Of a stretch of 64,000 bases of DNA, positions 55,415-64,000 are shown piece by piece (the stretch's first letter is position 1; every line of letters starts with the position of its first letter). The translations under genes were made by a program, and so were the position numbers. The notes beneath the pieces were generated by a model that made no database searches, had not been told where the DNA came from, and saw nothing but the letters and a program-made list of their open reading frames with translations. Origin of the DNA: Strigamia acuminata (taxonomy: Eukaryota; Arthropoda; Chilopoda; Geophilomorpha; Linotaeniidae); NCBI GenBank assembly GCA_949358305.1, contig OX442317.1, positions 16,548,516 to 16,612,515 on the forward strand, in the 5' to 3' direction.

Positions 55415-55818
55415 AAAAATCCAAAAATATAGAAATTTTTTATTCTTGTTTTTCGTTTCTTAATGCACCTTTGAATTTTCAGAGCTTGCACGGAATACCT
55501 GGATCAAAAATACAGAATAGTGTCAAATTTGTGTAAACGTTATCTGCGGAATTAATAAAGTAATTTTATTTTTTTAAATTCTTTATTTTATTTCTAATTG
55601 TGAATGTTTTAAAATAATTTTAGAACAGCAATGGTGTAATTTGTAGCAGTAGCTGCAGAGGGTATAGCGGTATTTTTAAAATCAGGAGTTAAATACTAAG
55701 CAAACCAAAGAAATTGTAAATCAAGTTTAAATTAATTAATTTCATGTTTAATAATAACTTCTTACTTCTTAAAAAAAGAAGTTAATTAAGTATCCAATCA
55801 CTTAATTAACTTCTTTTT
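55415..55818. other. Non-coding spacer
   Basis: AT-rich; AATAAA near 55553 could be the old EBP2 polyadenylation site. An inverted AGAAGTTAATTAAG pair near 55770-55815 lies just 3' of the transposase stop. No gene is seen. Confidence 0.5.
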
Positions 55819-58706
55819 TTACAATTCTCTGGAAATTGGTGATGTAATGACTACATCTTGATTTTCAATTTTCTTAAAAAAACAGGCCACATGTCCTTGA
55901 ATTCTCTGGACTGGTATGTAGGTCCAATCATTCAATTCATCAAATATTGGATTATATAAAGCAGTTGGTCTCCCGTATAAATTTTGGGCATTTTTATAAA
56001 TGGGAAGGTTTGGCAGTTTGCCAAACCATCTAACTTTAGCAAAAATGTGCTTTTTCCTGTTTCCATTAATCATAATATTGTGCTCGTATATTTTTTTAAT
56101 TTGACCTGCTCTCATTTCTAGTCCATTTTCACACCAGAAAGCCCTGATAAATGATGAAGTAAAATTACTGCCAAAAGAATTGTGGCCTACTTGAATTTTT
56201 GAATGGATATTAATACTTGGATTAAATTTGGATGCTTGATTCGGGTATAAATATGTGTACATTGCTGAAACGATTTTTTGCTCTTCTTCATTTAAGTGGA
56301 AATGTTTGATTTTTTTTTTTTTAAGGATGAAATTGAAAGAATCTGTGGACCAATCAGTACTTTGGATATTGCAAATTTGAGATGATAAAATACTCATTTC
56401 AAGCAAATTGGTATTCGTTTTCATTTCCAGCAATGTTCCACGATCTCTTTCATCGAGAAGTCCGTTTATCATTTCTCCGAATTCACCGTCTTGTGGGAAT
56501 AAGTCTGTAAAATCCGTTTTGCAAATTGACATGCTTTGTATAAATTTTTTTGTCAGTTGTGGTTCAATATTTTTTTTGTTTGTTTTTTGTACAGTCAAAA
56601 TACCGTTGAAACTTTCAAATGAATAACACCAAATTGCATAAACAGGCCCATAATCTAGAAGACATTCTGATAAATGACCATGCATGTGTTGATTTGGTTT
56701 GATGAATTCATCTCCATACAAAGATTCACATGATTCACAAAATTTCATTAGCAACTTGTCACCCAATTCAATTGTTGATTTGCGGATTGCTTTGCTGCAT
56801 AAACAATAACAAGCTAAAACATAAAGCTGCCAGTTTTTTCTGTAGTCATCAGGAATATTAATCTCACCAAAAGCGATTAATGAGTACACAGTTGTCCAGC
56901 GCCTCCACTGGTCACCAGTGAATGATGCTAATCCACTTGCAATTTTCTGAGGAATTCTTCCTATTGTGGGAGGAACAACTGTACTGTCCATAATTTCTTG
57001 GATCTTTCCTAGGTCATTATATATAATAATATTTTTCTCAATCCAATACTGCATTAAAGTTTTTGCAGTACCTAAGAACAGGTTATGGAGAGGATCAATT
57101 ACATGCATCCGTACAGGATCAAAATATGGCAGCTCGGCTAAAATGGAGTAACGTACACCGTATTTTGATTCCAGTTGGCTCTTTGCTGTTGCTGTGCGTC
57201 CCTCTCTATTAATTTTCTTAATTGCATCCATGTGATTTTTGTATGTTCTGGGAATCCATTTTGTGCGATCAAAACCACTGTAATTTTTTTCTCCAAATCC
57301 TCCTGAAATTAAAAAATACAAATGTACGTGCTACATTTTCTTAGAATGATTTCAAATACCTGTAAATTTTTTTTCACATTTGGAACACCCCTTAGTGGCA
57401 CTATGACCAAGAAATCCACATATCTTTCTTGTAGCTGGGATATCACAGGACACTCCAAGCAGCATTAGGCGAAATTTCTATAATTTAATATTTTTTAAAA
57501 AATTATTTCAAACAATTTCATAATTTTTTGTTTTACTTTCAGCTTATTTGGATGTTTGTTTGTATACAACTTGATCCCATCCTGCCATGCGACTTGAAGT
57601 TCATCAACTAATGGATTTAAAAATGAATTCAGAGAAGCCGGTTCTTTTTTGAATCCAGGAATTATGCCAACTAAAATGGTGTTTGCATGAATATTTCTTT
57701 CTTCTCTTGGCAAGTTTAACAATGTGAGATAAATTGCTCCAACAGAATATCGCACATGTTTACATGGTTGAAAAAAATCCATGTTAAGTAAGACGGCAAA
57801 ATTTCGTTTTTTGAAGTAATCTTTCTCTTCCCACTCTTGCCAGACGCGGCCATCGTAAATATCTTCCAATATGTTGTCATCTTTAAATCGTCCACGCCAT
57901 TGCTCGCACTTTTCTTCAAAACCAGGGCGCATTAGGAATTTTTGAAGAGTTTGTGCCACTGGCACGTAACAATATTCGTGAAATGGTTTTAACTTAGATG
58001 TCCCATTTTTAAATTTTACAGTTTGAAGCAGTATTTCTCCACAAATTTGTTTCGACTTTTGACTGTGTGAAGGAAACAAAATGTTCTTACATTTTTTGCT
58101 GTATTTCACTCCAACTAGTTCATAAAAACTGTCGTCATATTTATACAACTTGAAACATTTTTTACAAATTACGTATTGTTGAAATGTCACCGCATCTTCA
58201 AATGTTTTTTCCAGACGATAATATGAGGAAAAGTTGAATTCGATTTTTCCAATTGTTTTGATTATAAATGTTAGAAATTGCAACAATATTGCCACTGCAG
58301 ATGTTGGAATGTTGAATTTTGATTGCCACATCCAAATAAAGAGAGATGTTAATCTGTTTATTTTTCTTTTCATGTCACTCTGTGGATATGGTATTGCAAT
58401 TTCCGGTTCATTCTCGGATTCTGAGGAAATTGAAGAGGCCTCAGTTATTTCAGAGTCTGTGTTTTCCAGTTCAGATTCCGTATCTAGCTGGAATTCCTCA
58501 GATTGAAATTCCTCAGGTTGTGATTCAATTATGTCAGCATCATCTGATGGTGTAACTAGTTGTAGTTCCTGCTTACGTTCATATTTCTTTTTTTTGATTG
58601 GTGAAAGATTTAGTTTGTGATTATTTACATGCTTGTAGTAGAAACTTTTAGAAAAAAATCTTTTACACTGAATGCAGTATTTTCTGTTGTGTGTTGCTGT
58701 GGCCAT
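55819..58706 (-). CDS. EnSpm/CACTA transposase, three exons, intact
   Basis: Exons 57537-58706 (ATG 58706, just after a TTTGCAG acceptor), 57360-57477, and 55819-57302 (TAA). Phases 0 and 1 agree and the frame encodes 923 residues. A C2H2-like finger sits at residues 11-30 (CIQC..H-x3-H), then an acidic stretch, then the transposase core. Hallmarks: CGFLGHSATKGCSKC (about residue 408), FTGGFGEKNYSGFDR, DPVRMHVIDPLHNLFLG (about 495) and NQHMHGHLSECLLDYGPVYA followed by FESFNG. These are characteristic of animal EnSpm transposases. The enzyme cuts and rejoins the element at CACTG termini. No stops or frameshifts, so the element may be autonomous. Individual catalytic acidic residues were not assigned. 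Confidence 0.9.
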
Positions 58707-58944
58707 ATTTATCTGCAAAATTAAATTAATTTCAATAAAATAAAAATGTATTAACATATTTGATATACCGTATCAACGGAGAATAAGATCAAAATGTGAA
58801 GAGAGTTGAAAAATTTTGTAAGAAATAAAATGCTTTTCAAATTTCCAAAAACATAATTTTATTGTATTAAGAAAAAACTCAATTCATACCAAATTTCAGT
58901 TTTATAATTTTAGACACAAACAGATGTTTAACCTGGAACAAAAC

Positions 58945-59085
58945 AAATTAGCTATTCACGGTGGCTGCATTGGATTTAGGGCTGGATTTATTGCACGTGA
59001 TATCTAGTGGAATGTCTAAAGACAGATCAGCTCCTAATCGTAATAAAATTTCTAAATTTCCAGAAGATATAATTATTATAGAAAT
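58945..59085 (-). pseudogene. Ankyrin-repeat-like fragment
   Basis: One minus-strand frame reads SGNLEILLRLGADLSLDIPLD, close to the ankyrin pattern (x-LLxxGADxxxxxPLD). The frame continues briefly to a stop and no neighbouring repeat was found. It lies between the divergent transposase and plus-strand gene. Probably a gene fragment picked up by the transposon, or chance. Confidence 0.3.
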
Positions 59086-59912
59086 CTATGCACTTTTCAA
59101 AGTGTATTTTTAAAAAATAATCCTTAACTCTTAAATACAAAGATATTTTAATAGGTATTTATAATTTTCAATTACAAACTGTCTGGCTTGCTCTTATGCC
59201 AGACCAATGTATCCAAAATTCATTCTGAAGTAAATCAAATTAATAGCTTCAATATCATTAGCTTATTTATAGAGAATACATTTTATATTATTTAGAAAAG
59301 TTATTTTCATTGCCCTCAAACCATAAAACTTGTATCTTTCAAGTAATAACTGCTCAGAGTGCCCACGCATTTGAAGAAGATAATCCATTGCATTGGTCTG
59401 GTCTGGCAGTGATCGTTACTTTGTTGTTTTGACTCCGCAGCAAGAGGATCACATCTGTATTTGGCAAGTTTGTTTTACGTTTTGTCTAGTGGACAGTAAA
59501 TGTTTTTTCATTATAGGTTTTTATACTATTATAAATTGTTTTTATAATGGACTGCAATTAAAAGCAGGTAATCTTTTGAAATCACACTGTGCACAACAAA
59601 GCAGACGACGGAGACAAAGCAGACGCCCGAGACAAAGAGCAGACGACAGACAAAGAGCAGACGACAGACAAAGAGCAGACGACAGACAAAGAGCAGACGA
59701 CAGACAAGCGGTAAATAAATTGGACTCAAATAATCAATTTTTGCATTAGTTTAATGTACTGTAAGGATCATTTTTGTTAAGAAAAAGTAATTAAATTATA
59801 TGCTACTCATTTTTAAATCACATTTCTATTGCCTAAAAGAAAAATGTAAATTAAAATAATTTAAACAAATTACAACATTTATTATTTTTTTTCCTGTAGA
59901 AAGAAATCAGAT
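59086..59912. other. Divergent intergenic region of CACTA
   Basis: Lies between the two outward-transcribed CACTA genes and probably includes the promoter of the plus-strand gene. An acceptor TTCCTGTAG at about 59891-59899 precedes the plus-strand start codon. It contains an 18-bp tandem repeat (59600-59708). No other gene is supported. Confidence 0.5.
59600..59708. repeat. 18-bp tandem repeat
   Basis: About four exact CAGACGACAGACAAAGAG units plus degenerate copies to the left. Confidence 0.9.
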
Positions 59913-62656
59913 ATGCCACGAAGAAGAAGAAGAGCTCTGAGTGACAGAGAAATAGAAGCTCTGGCAAACCAAGTAAATTTGAATAAATATATAATGAAAT
60001 TAAACTCTAAAAATTATTTTATTTGTTTAGTCAGAAAATTATACATCAATCACTTCAAAGGTATTAAATAATTAAAAAATATTATATATATTTTTTTCAT
60101 GTTTCACAATAATATTTTGATTATTTTTGCTTGAAAATAATGAAAATATATATTTGTGATCATATTGTTTTCAATTTCAGCTAGCTTCTGTTGAAGAAGA
60201 CACATCATCTGCCCATCTGGAAGTAAAAGGACAAATTATTTACATTTAAATTAAAACAAATATGATTTTACACACGTTTTTCTTACATTTCAGATGTCAC
60301 TGCCTGAAGATTTTGATGATGGCCTGTTGTATGATAAAAATGAGGCTGATTCAGCATTTGATGGTAGCCAGGCACCTCCTAGAGAAACAGAAGTAATATT
60401 TTTTTTTTTTTTAAATTTCAAAAAAAATTTTAAATTATTTAAACTATCAGAGCAGAGTTATAATCTGTGGAACCCATTTCGCAGTTTTTGTAGTACCCTA
60501 TGTAGCGATCTGGCGCAAAATACCACCTGAAACAGGTGTGTGGAAGCGTAAATGAGTGCCGCACCTTGAATTCTCGTGCGGAGAAATGCGTGAATATGCG
60601 CACGGACACGAACTCGACCCGAGTTCGGCACAAAACGAGGCGTTTGCACTTATAGAGACGTGCAAACGATGAATTAACACTCTAATAACGAAAATATATA
60701 GTTTAATAGACAAAATACTTACGAAATGTTATTCATTTCATGGAAAATACACAGCAAGCACATTTTGAGCCGTGCGGGGACATTTTGGATTCAACACTAG
60801 TGAACTCTAGTGAGAAAACCGGAAAACGATTGAACATATATCAAATAGGAGATGCATGGTGCCTAATGTATTATGTACATTTGTTATCGCACCATGCATT
60901 CCCTTCACATTACGTGCAAATACACGGCAAATTAACACTAATAACCCAGAAAGAATAACCACAACTGAATAATCAATAAAGTAAACATTCCAATGTCATT
61001 TCACATCGAACAACAGTTTAATTAGGTCCAAAAAGGTTCCGAGAGTCAACATTCTAATTAATAAAACATCCCGAAATTGTTTTTTTTTTTCTAAATTATC
61101 CAAAAACCAAAATGTGTCTGCTCCAAAAAAATCCAAAAATGTCTCTTCCAAAAAAAATTTAAAAATTGTATTTTTCTACCAAAAAACAGAAAAATATTAT
61201 TTTTACTCAAAAAAACAAAAAAATTTCTATTTTTAGGTCAGTAAACTAAAAAAAAATTCATTTTTACTCCAAAAATTCATTTTTATTCCAAAAATTCATT
61301 TTTATTCCAAAAATTCATTTTTATTCCAAAAATTCATTTTTATTCCAAAAATTCATTTTTACTCAAAAAATCCAACAAATTTCTCTTTTTAGTCTAAAAA
61401 ACTAAAATATTTTCATTTTCACTAAAAAAAAAATGATTGATAATATTTTTAAAAGAATCCAAGAAAAAAATATATATAAAAAAATCTTATATTTAATTGA
61501 TCCCAAATAAATAAAATACAAAAATACAAAATTTACATAAATGGCATGCAATAATGGCCCCACAGACTATAAACCTGCCTTTGTACTTGCTTATTAATTT
61601 CATATTTTTATATTAACTGCTGTACATTACAGAAGACTGAAGTGGAAAGTGATGCCATGAAGGTAAACAAAAAAAATTATTTCCCAAATAATTATAAAAA
61701 TTCTATTTTTTTTCTAGATGATAATAAAAAATCAACAAAAAATTTTGAAAAAGCTAAAAAAATTAGAGAAGGAAAAGGATTGTGAGAAAAAGGAAACCAA
61801 TAAGAAAATTAAAGTCCCTCTGCATATTTCAGTAATCTAATTTTTGGACAACCATTTATATTTCATATTCACGTTTTAAATTTTTTAAAGGACTTAGTAA
61901 GAAGAGGATACAGACATGTTGCTGAAAAAAAATCTTGGAAAATAGGAAACAGATTAAAGTATGATTGAAATTTTTATAATGTAAACACAATTATATTTCT
62001 TTTTATTAGTCAACTTTCAGCAGAAAATATACATGTCACGGAAGAAATAAGAAATTATGTCAAAACAGCAACAGATGCAGAAGACTGGATTTTAGATTGT
62101 AATTATTAATATCTACACAATTTTATACTGAAACTGTTTGATGTCTTTATTTTAGACGCAATTGGAATTCACTACAAAACCAAACGGTGCGAAGACTGTC
62201 GAGAAAAGAGTGCAGGCAAGGAACAGCACAGAAGATCTATAAAGCTGGCCCAAAGAAAAAAAAATAGTATGTTTGTTTTATTAATTATTTTTTTTAAAGA
62301 AAAAATAATCTTACATATTTTTTTTAGAAATGTTGCGACGGTTAAAGGCATTGGACCAACTTGAAATGGTGGAAACAAAAAAAATTAAGTTCAAAACAAC
62401 AATAAAAAATGCCACTTACATGAGTAGTGAGGAGAGCGATGCTGAAAACCCGAAAGTTTTCAAGGTTAAGGTTTATAACTGGCATTCAAGAAAATGGCGA
62501 AGGCTCCTGAATAAACTGGACATTAAAAGTGATGAGACAGCCAGCAGGACCAGTTTAAAGATGAGATGTACCAGAGTTCCAGGCACCCTTAGTGACAAGC
62601 CTCCACCAAAACTTATGGAGCAGGATGCCTGGATTTCAAATGGTATTAAAATTTAA
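59913..62656 (+). CDS. CACTA second gene, 10 exons, 323 residues
   Basis: Exons 59913-59972 (ATG), 60031-60060, 60181-60222, 60294-60392, 61633-61662, 61718-61831, 61891-61958, 62010-62098, 62156-62266, 62328-62656 (TAA). All nine junctions are GT..AG and phase-consistent (0,0,0,0,0,0,2,1,1). Order: MPRRRRRALSDREIEALA, an acidic stretch (MSLPEDFDDGLLYDKNEADS), a Lys-rich helix, RRGYRHVAEKKSWKIGNRL, CEDCREK, and a C-terminal region with YNWHSRKWRRLLNKLD and TRVPGTLSDKPPPK. Not recognised. It is divergent from the transposase, as a regulatory partner might be; plant CACTA elements carry a second protein that binds subterminal repeats, but similarity to it is not claimed. A donor near 62642 could add a tiny last exon. 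Confidence 0.68.
60393..61632. other. Large intron of CACTA second gene with inserted sequence
   Basis: About 60440-60960 has a different, less AT-biased composition (GGCGCAAAATACCACCTGAAA, GAGTTCGGCACAAAACGAGG) and may be an inserted repeat. 61250-61366 is a tandem repeat of ~19 bp (CCAAAAATTCATTTTTAT), about six copies. No gene is supported. Confidence 0.5.
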
Positions 62657-63593
62657 ATTTTAATTTCAGTTAAATATAACCTTTATATTTTTCAGCCATA
62701 TAACTTGTTAGCCAAGTGAAATCGTCCCAGGATGTGGTTCACCATCTTGATTCGATCGACAATTCACGATGCGCCGATGTGCTCGTCCGCCGCCATTGGC
62801 CTCGAACCTCGTTTTCGTCTGTCAGATAGTCCCGCAGAAATGAGAACTTTTGATGCTGTTAGACGTCATCTGTACATTATTACATTATTGTTTGTGATTG
62901 TGATTGTTGACTGCAGTTTTGTTTTTTGTTTTTCTTCTCAATATTTATTTATTTCCTACATGATTTTTTTTTAATTTTAAAATAATTTTAGTTAAATGTA
63001 TTTTTTTAAATTTGTCATTTCTTAATTTATTTTATATTAATTATTTTGAAGATGTTTTTCTTAATTAATTTAAAATTGATGTCCTATTAATTTTTTTAAC
63101 ATATATTAATTATAATTTTTTAATTAATGAAATTTTAATATTACATTTTAAAATTATTTTTGTAAATTTTATGTAAATTTCAGTTATTTTAATTAAATCT
63201 CATTTTTACAATTGATTTCTGAATTATTTTTCAAGTTTACAATATATACATCTTTAGAAATGCATTGAAAATCTAGATTTTACAATCAAGAAATATCTAA
63301 AAAGAAATTGATAAAAGTTGAATTTACAAAGATGTAAATGCATTTAAAAATGAGTGAATAATAAATTTGCAACTCTGGAAATATATTGTGAAATTTTAGA
63401 ATTACACAATTGAAAATGTTTGTAAAGTTATTGTAAAAAAAGTCACGGAAATGGTCTCTTTCCGGATTGTAAATATGTTTGGAAAAGACTTATTTTCAAT
63501 TGTTTGTAAATCTAATTTACAAACTTGTAAAATCCATCTACCAATAAATTTACAATTCTTTACAAATGAGTAAATGTGATTTTTTTTCCAGTG
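62657..63593. repeat. CACTA right subterminal region and terminus
   Basis: AT-rich. The last ~350 bp are dense in TTTGTAAA/TTTACAAA words (AATTTACAAAGATGTAAATG, GTTTGTAAAGTTATTG, TTGTAAATCTAATTTACAAA, ATTTACAATTCTTTACAAAT), mirroring the left end. Ends CCAGTG at 63593. No gene is supported. Confidence 0.7.
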
Positions 63594-64000
63594 GAATGAT
63601 CTGAGCATTGCGGTTGACTTTGTCTGCACCGCCACAACTTTGGGAGGATATTGGTGTAAGTAAATGTATCCATTCACTTATCAATATTCCGCTTACGAAT
63701 TATATTTAATTCGTGTCGTTGTGAGTTTCTATTAGATATTTCGCGGATAAGTTGTCATCAACTTTATCGGTTATATTGAGTTCAATATAAGATTAAGTCT
63801 TTAGACTTGATTTGTCCAACTGGTTGTCAAATTAAGTTTTGCTGTTATAAATAAAGTGAAGATTAGGCTTCCCGTCGCAACACACAATTGCCGTCGAAAG
63901 AAATATACGCCTTGCAATGCAGAACGGTATCAAGCGTCCCCTGCGTCGCAACACGGTCGTTCGTCTGGCGATTGACGGTATCACGTACACAGGAGTCGAT
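63594..64000 (-). mobile_element. Gypsy-B 5' LTR, right piece (continues)
   Basis: Starts with the duplicated GAA and matches 23594-24000 without a difference noticed. Runs off the window edge. Confidence 0.93.

Larger units (their letters stand above)
35822..63593 (-). mobile_element. EnSpm/CACTA DNA transposon, 27.8 kb including nested Gypsy-C
   Basis: Terminal inverted repeats begin CACTGGAAAAAAAA on the left (35822) and end TTTTTTTTCCAGTG on the right (63593). The 3-bp host word GAA is present on both sides (35819-35821, 63594-63596), and the uninterrupted site is seen in the 3' LTR of Gypsy-B (GAA at 23594-23596), so the boundaries are exact. CACTG termini, a 3-bp target duplication and the transposase type place it in EnSpm/CACTA. 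Without Gypsy-C (14.03 kb) it is about 13.7 kb. It carries a transposase (minus), a 10-exon gene (plus), an 8-exon gene (minus), a decayed EBP2 copy and a smaller internal repeat element. Confidence 0.93.
23206..64000 (-). mobile_element. Ty3/Gypsy element B, interrupted by a CACTA transposon
   Basis: Minus strand. 3' LTR 23206-24965; ORF3 27107-25431; pol 32225-27931; gag 34604-32223; primer-binding site 35428-35411; 5' LTR 35431-35821, then a 27.8-kb insertion, resuming at 63594 and running past the window end. Own sequence in the window is 23206-35821 plus 63594-64000. Positions 63594-64000 match 23594-24000 of the 3' LTR. All three coding frames are open. About 965 bp of the 5' LTR should lie to the right of the window. 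Confidence 0.9.

Overview
The window is nuclear DNA of an animal, probably an invertebrate. It has spliced genes with short GT..AG introns, dense microsatellites, Ty3/Gypsy retrotransposons primed by tRNA-Gln, and an animal-type EnSpm/CACTA DNA transposon. Nothing I can read fixes the species.

Region 1 (about 1-12.4 kb) is GC-rich, microsatellite-rich and gene-bearing. It holds a long disordered Lys/Glu-repeat protein gene (minus strand, 3027 down to 1 and beyond the edge), a small three-exon double C2H2 zinc-finger gene (5118-4604), a coiled-coil gene (8533-7198) with a paralogous zinc-finger exon just beyond it, an Ala-rich two-exon gene (11742-12374), and some short or partial genes. Exon models were accepted only when the reading phase stayed consistent across every junction.

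Region 2 (about 12.7-16.15 kb) is repeat DNA: a foldback structure with long inverted arms around a GC-rich palindromic satellite, then six copies of a ~124-bp tandem repeat that resembles part of the arm.

Region 3 (about 16.3-64 kb) is a four-level nest of mobile elements. Gypsy-A (minus, truncated inside pol) carries Gypsy-B (minus, complete coding set) in its 5' LTR. Gypsy-B carries a 27.8-kb CACTA transposon (35822-63593, 3-bp GAA duplication) in its own 5' LTR. The CACTA carries Gypsy-C (plus, 36262-50288, two 1559-bp LTRs, 4-bp GCCA duplication). The inner elements look intact and their LTR pairs look identical where compared, so the nest looks young.

The three Gypsy elements share a conserved gag-pol frameshift cassette: A AAA AAC, an immediate stop, a 7-nt spacer and a G5/C5 stem. 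B and C also encode a third ORF in the env position that is not an envelope. It is a hydrophilic protein with an invariant C-x2-C-x17-C-x2-C-x34-C-x2-C module, apparently expressed from an internal leader with its own intron. The CACTA carries an intact three-exon transposase, two further intact multi-exon genes of unknown function, and a decayed copy of the host ribosome-biogenesis gene EBP2. The non-envelope ORF3 family and the three-gene, gene-capturing CACTA are the most novel content here.
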